Assembly: GCA_018816205.1 (NCBI GenBank)
Contig: JAHIWJ010000159.1
Span: forward strand, 1-5,415
Length of the DNA: 5,415 nucleotides
Direction: 5' to 3'
Origin: Nanobdellota archaeon
GTDB lineage: Archaea; Nanobdellota; Nanobdellia; Pacearchaeales; GW2011-AR1
Part shown: in pieces, positions 5,276-5,415 of the stretch
Numbering within the stretch: position 1 is the stretch's first letter
How the letters are laid out: each line of letters begins with the position of its first letter
Translations under genes and position numbers: made by a program
The notes under the pieces: generated by a model
Database searches by the model: none
What the model saw: the letters and a program-made list of their open reading frames with translations, nothing else
Told to the model about the DNA's origin: nothing

Positions 5276-5415
5276 ATGGCGACTTACGATTGTACAGTGG
5301 GGTCTGGAGCGATCCCTTGGGATAAATCAGCAAATGGTGGTTTTTTTAGGTTAGAGACACCGATTGTTGTGGCTACGGAGCTTGCAAAACACGCTACTCC
5401 AACTGCAAACGGTTA
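5276..5415 (+). CDS. Hypothetical phage structural-module protein (partial, 3' end outside window)
   Basis: The frame begins M-A-T-Y-D-C-T-V-G-S and stays open for 46 codons to the window edge. It starts 30 bases after the capsid stop with a good RBS, so it belongs to the same late operon. The visible part is mixed polar/hydrophobic (A-I-P-W-D-K-S-A-N-G-G-F-F-R-L, then T-P-I-V-V-A-T-E-L-A) with no signal peptide or transmembrane helix. Downstream of the coat gene it could be a head decoration, adaptor or accessory virion protein; the fragment is too short to decide. Confidence 0.75.
   Translation, partial: MATYDCTVGSGAIPWDKSANGGFFRLETPIVVATELAKHATPTANG

Noticed and set aside
5341..5348. Run of seven T resembling a -1 slippery heptamer in the last partial gene
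   Set aside because: A -1 shift there would meet TAG (5347-5349) at once, so no useful fusion product would result.
1..5415. tRNA genes, CRISPR arrays, insertion sequences or attachment sites
   Set aside because: No cloverleaf, spaced repeat array, transposase or terminal inverted repeat was seen on either strand.

Overview
The window is a stretch of a tailed-bacteriophage (or prophage) genome. The firmest anchors are a scaffolding-type protein (3250-4224) followed directly by an HK97-fold-type major capsid protein (4325-5245). Every supported gene is on the + strand, the genes overlap or nearly abut, and the order small virion-module genes, scaffold, coat, next structural gene fits a podovirus-like (P22/T7-type) head module. 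The DNA is AT-rich. Strong AGGAG-type Shine-Dalgarno sites stand before most leading genes, which fits a bacterium that relies on classical SD initiation. An exported protein and an O-antigen polymerase/ligase-like membrane protein suggest, without proving, a Gram-negative host. Host and phage taxonomy cannot be fixed from the window.

Layout. Positions 1-58 hold the last 18 codons of an unidentified upstream gene. Positions 62-1115 hold three small overlapping genes. The first two (62-490, 487-870) are diverged tandem paralogs sharing a W-R...KNGEL C-terminal region, and the third (864-1115) is a small helical protein. Positions 1129-1812 encode a secreted, beta-rich protein with a clear signal peptide. 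At 1813, with no gap, begins a 379-residue polytopic membrane protein with the hallmarks of the Wzy/WaaL O-antigen polymerase/ligase superfamily. A 35-residue amphipathic ORF with a TTG start (2939-3046) overlaps its end.

Positions 3047-3249 form the only sizeable non-coding gap. It holds an inverted repeat with a GNRA-type apical loop, a rho-independent-type terminator (3118-3164), small hairpins and the strong RBS of the scaffold gene. The scaffold (3250-4224), a possible small overlapping ORF or frameshift extension (4175-4309), the capsid gene (4325-5245) and the 5' end of a further gene (5276 to the window end) complete the window.

How the genes may work together: scaffold and coat build the procapsid, and the small upstream genes probably belong to the same head/packaging module. 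The secreted protein and the Wzy-like protein are the unexpected pair. Both act beyond the cytoplasm, yet they sit inside the head-gene cluster and are translationally linked. A reasonable hypothesis is a phage surface-remodelling cassette (altered surface polysaccharide plus an exported protein) giving receptor masking, superinfection exclusion or seroconversion. The sequence supports the individual protein types; the joint function is inference.
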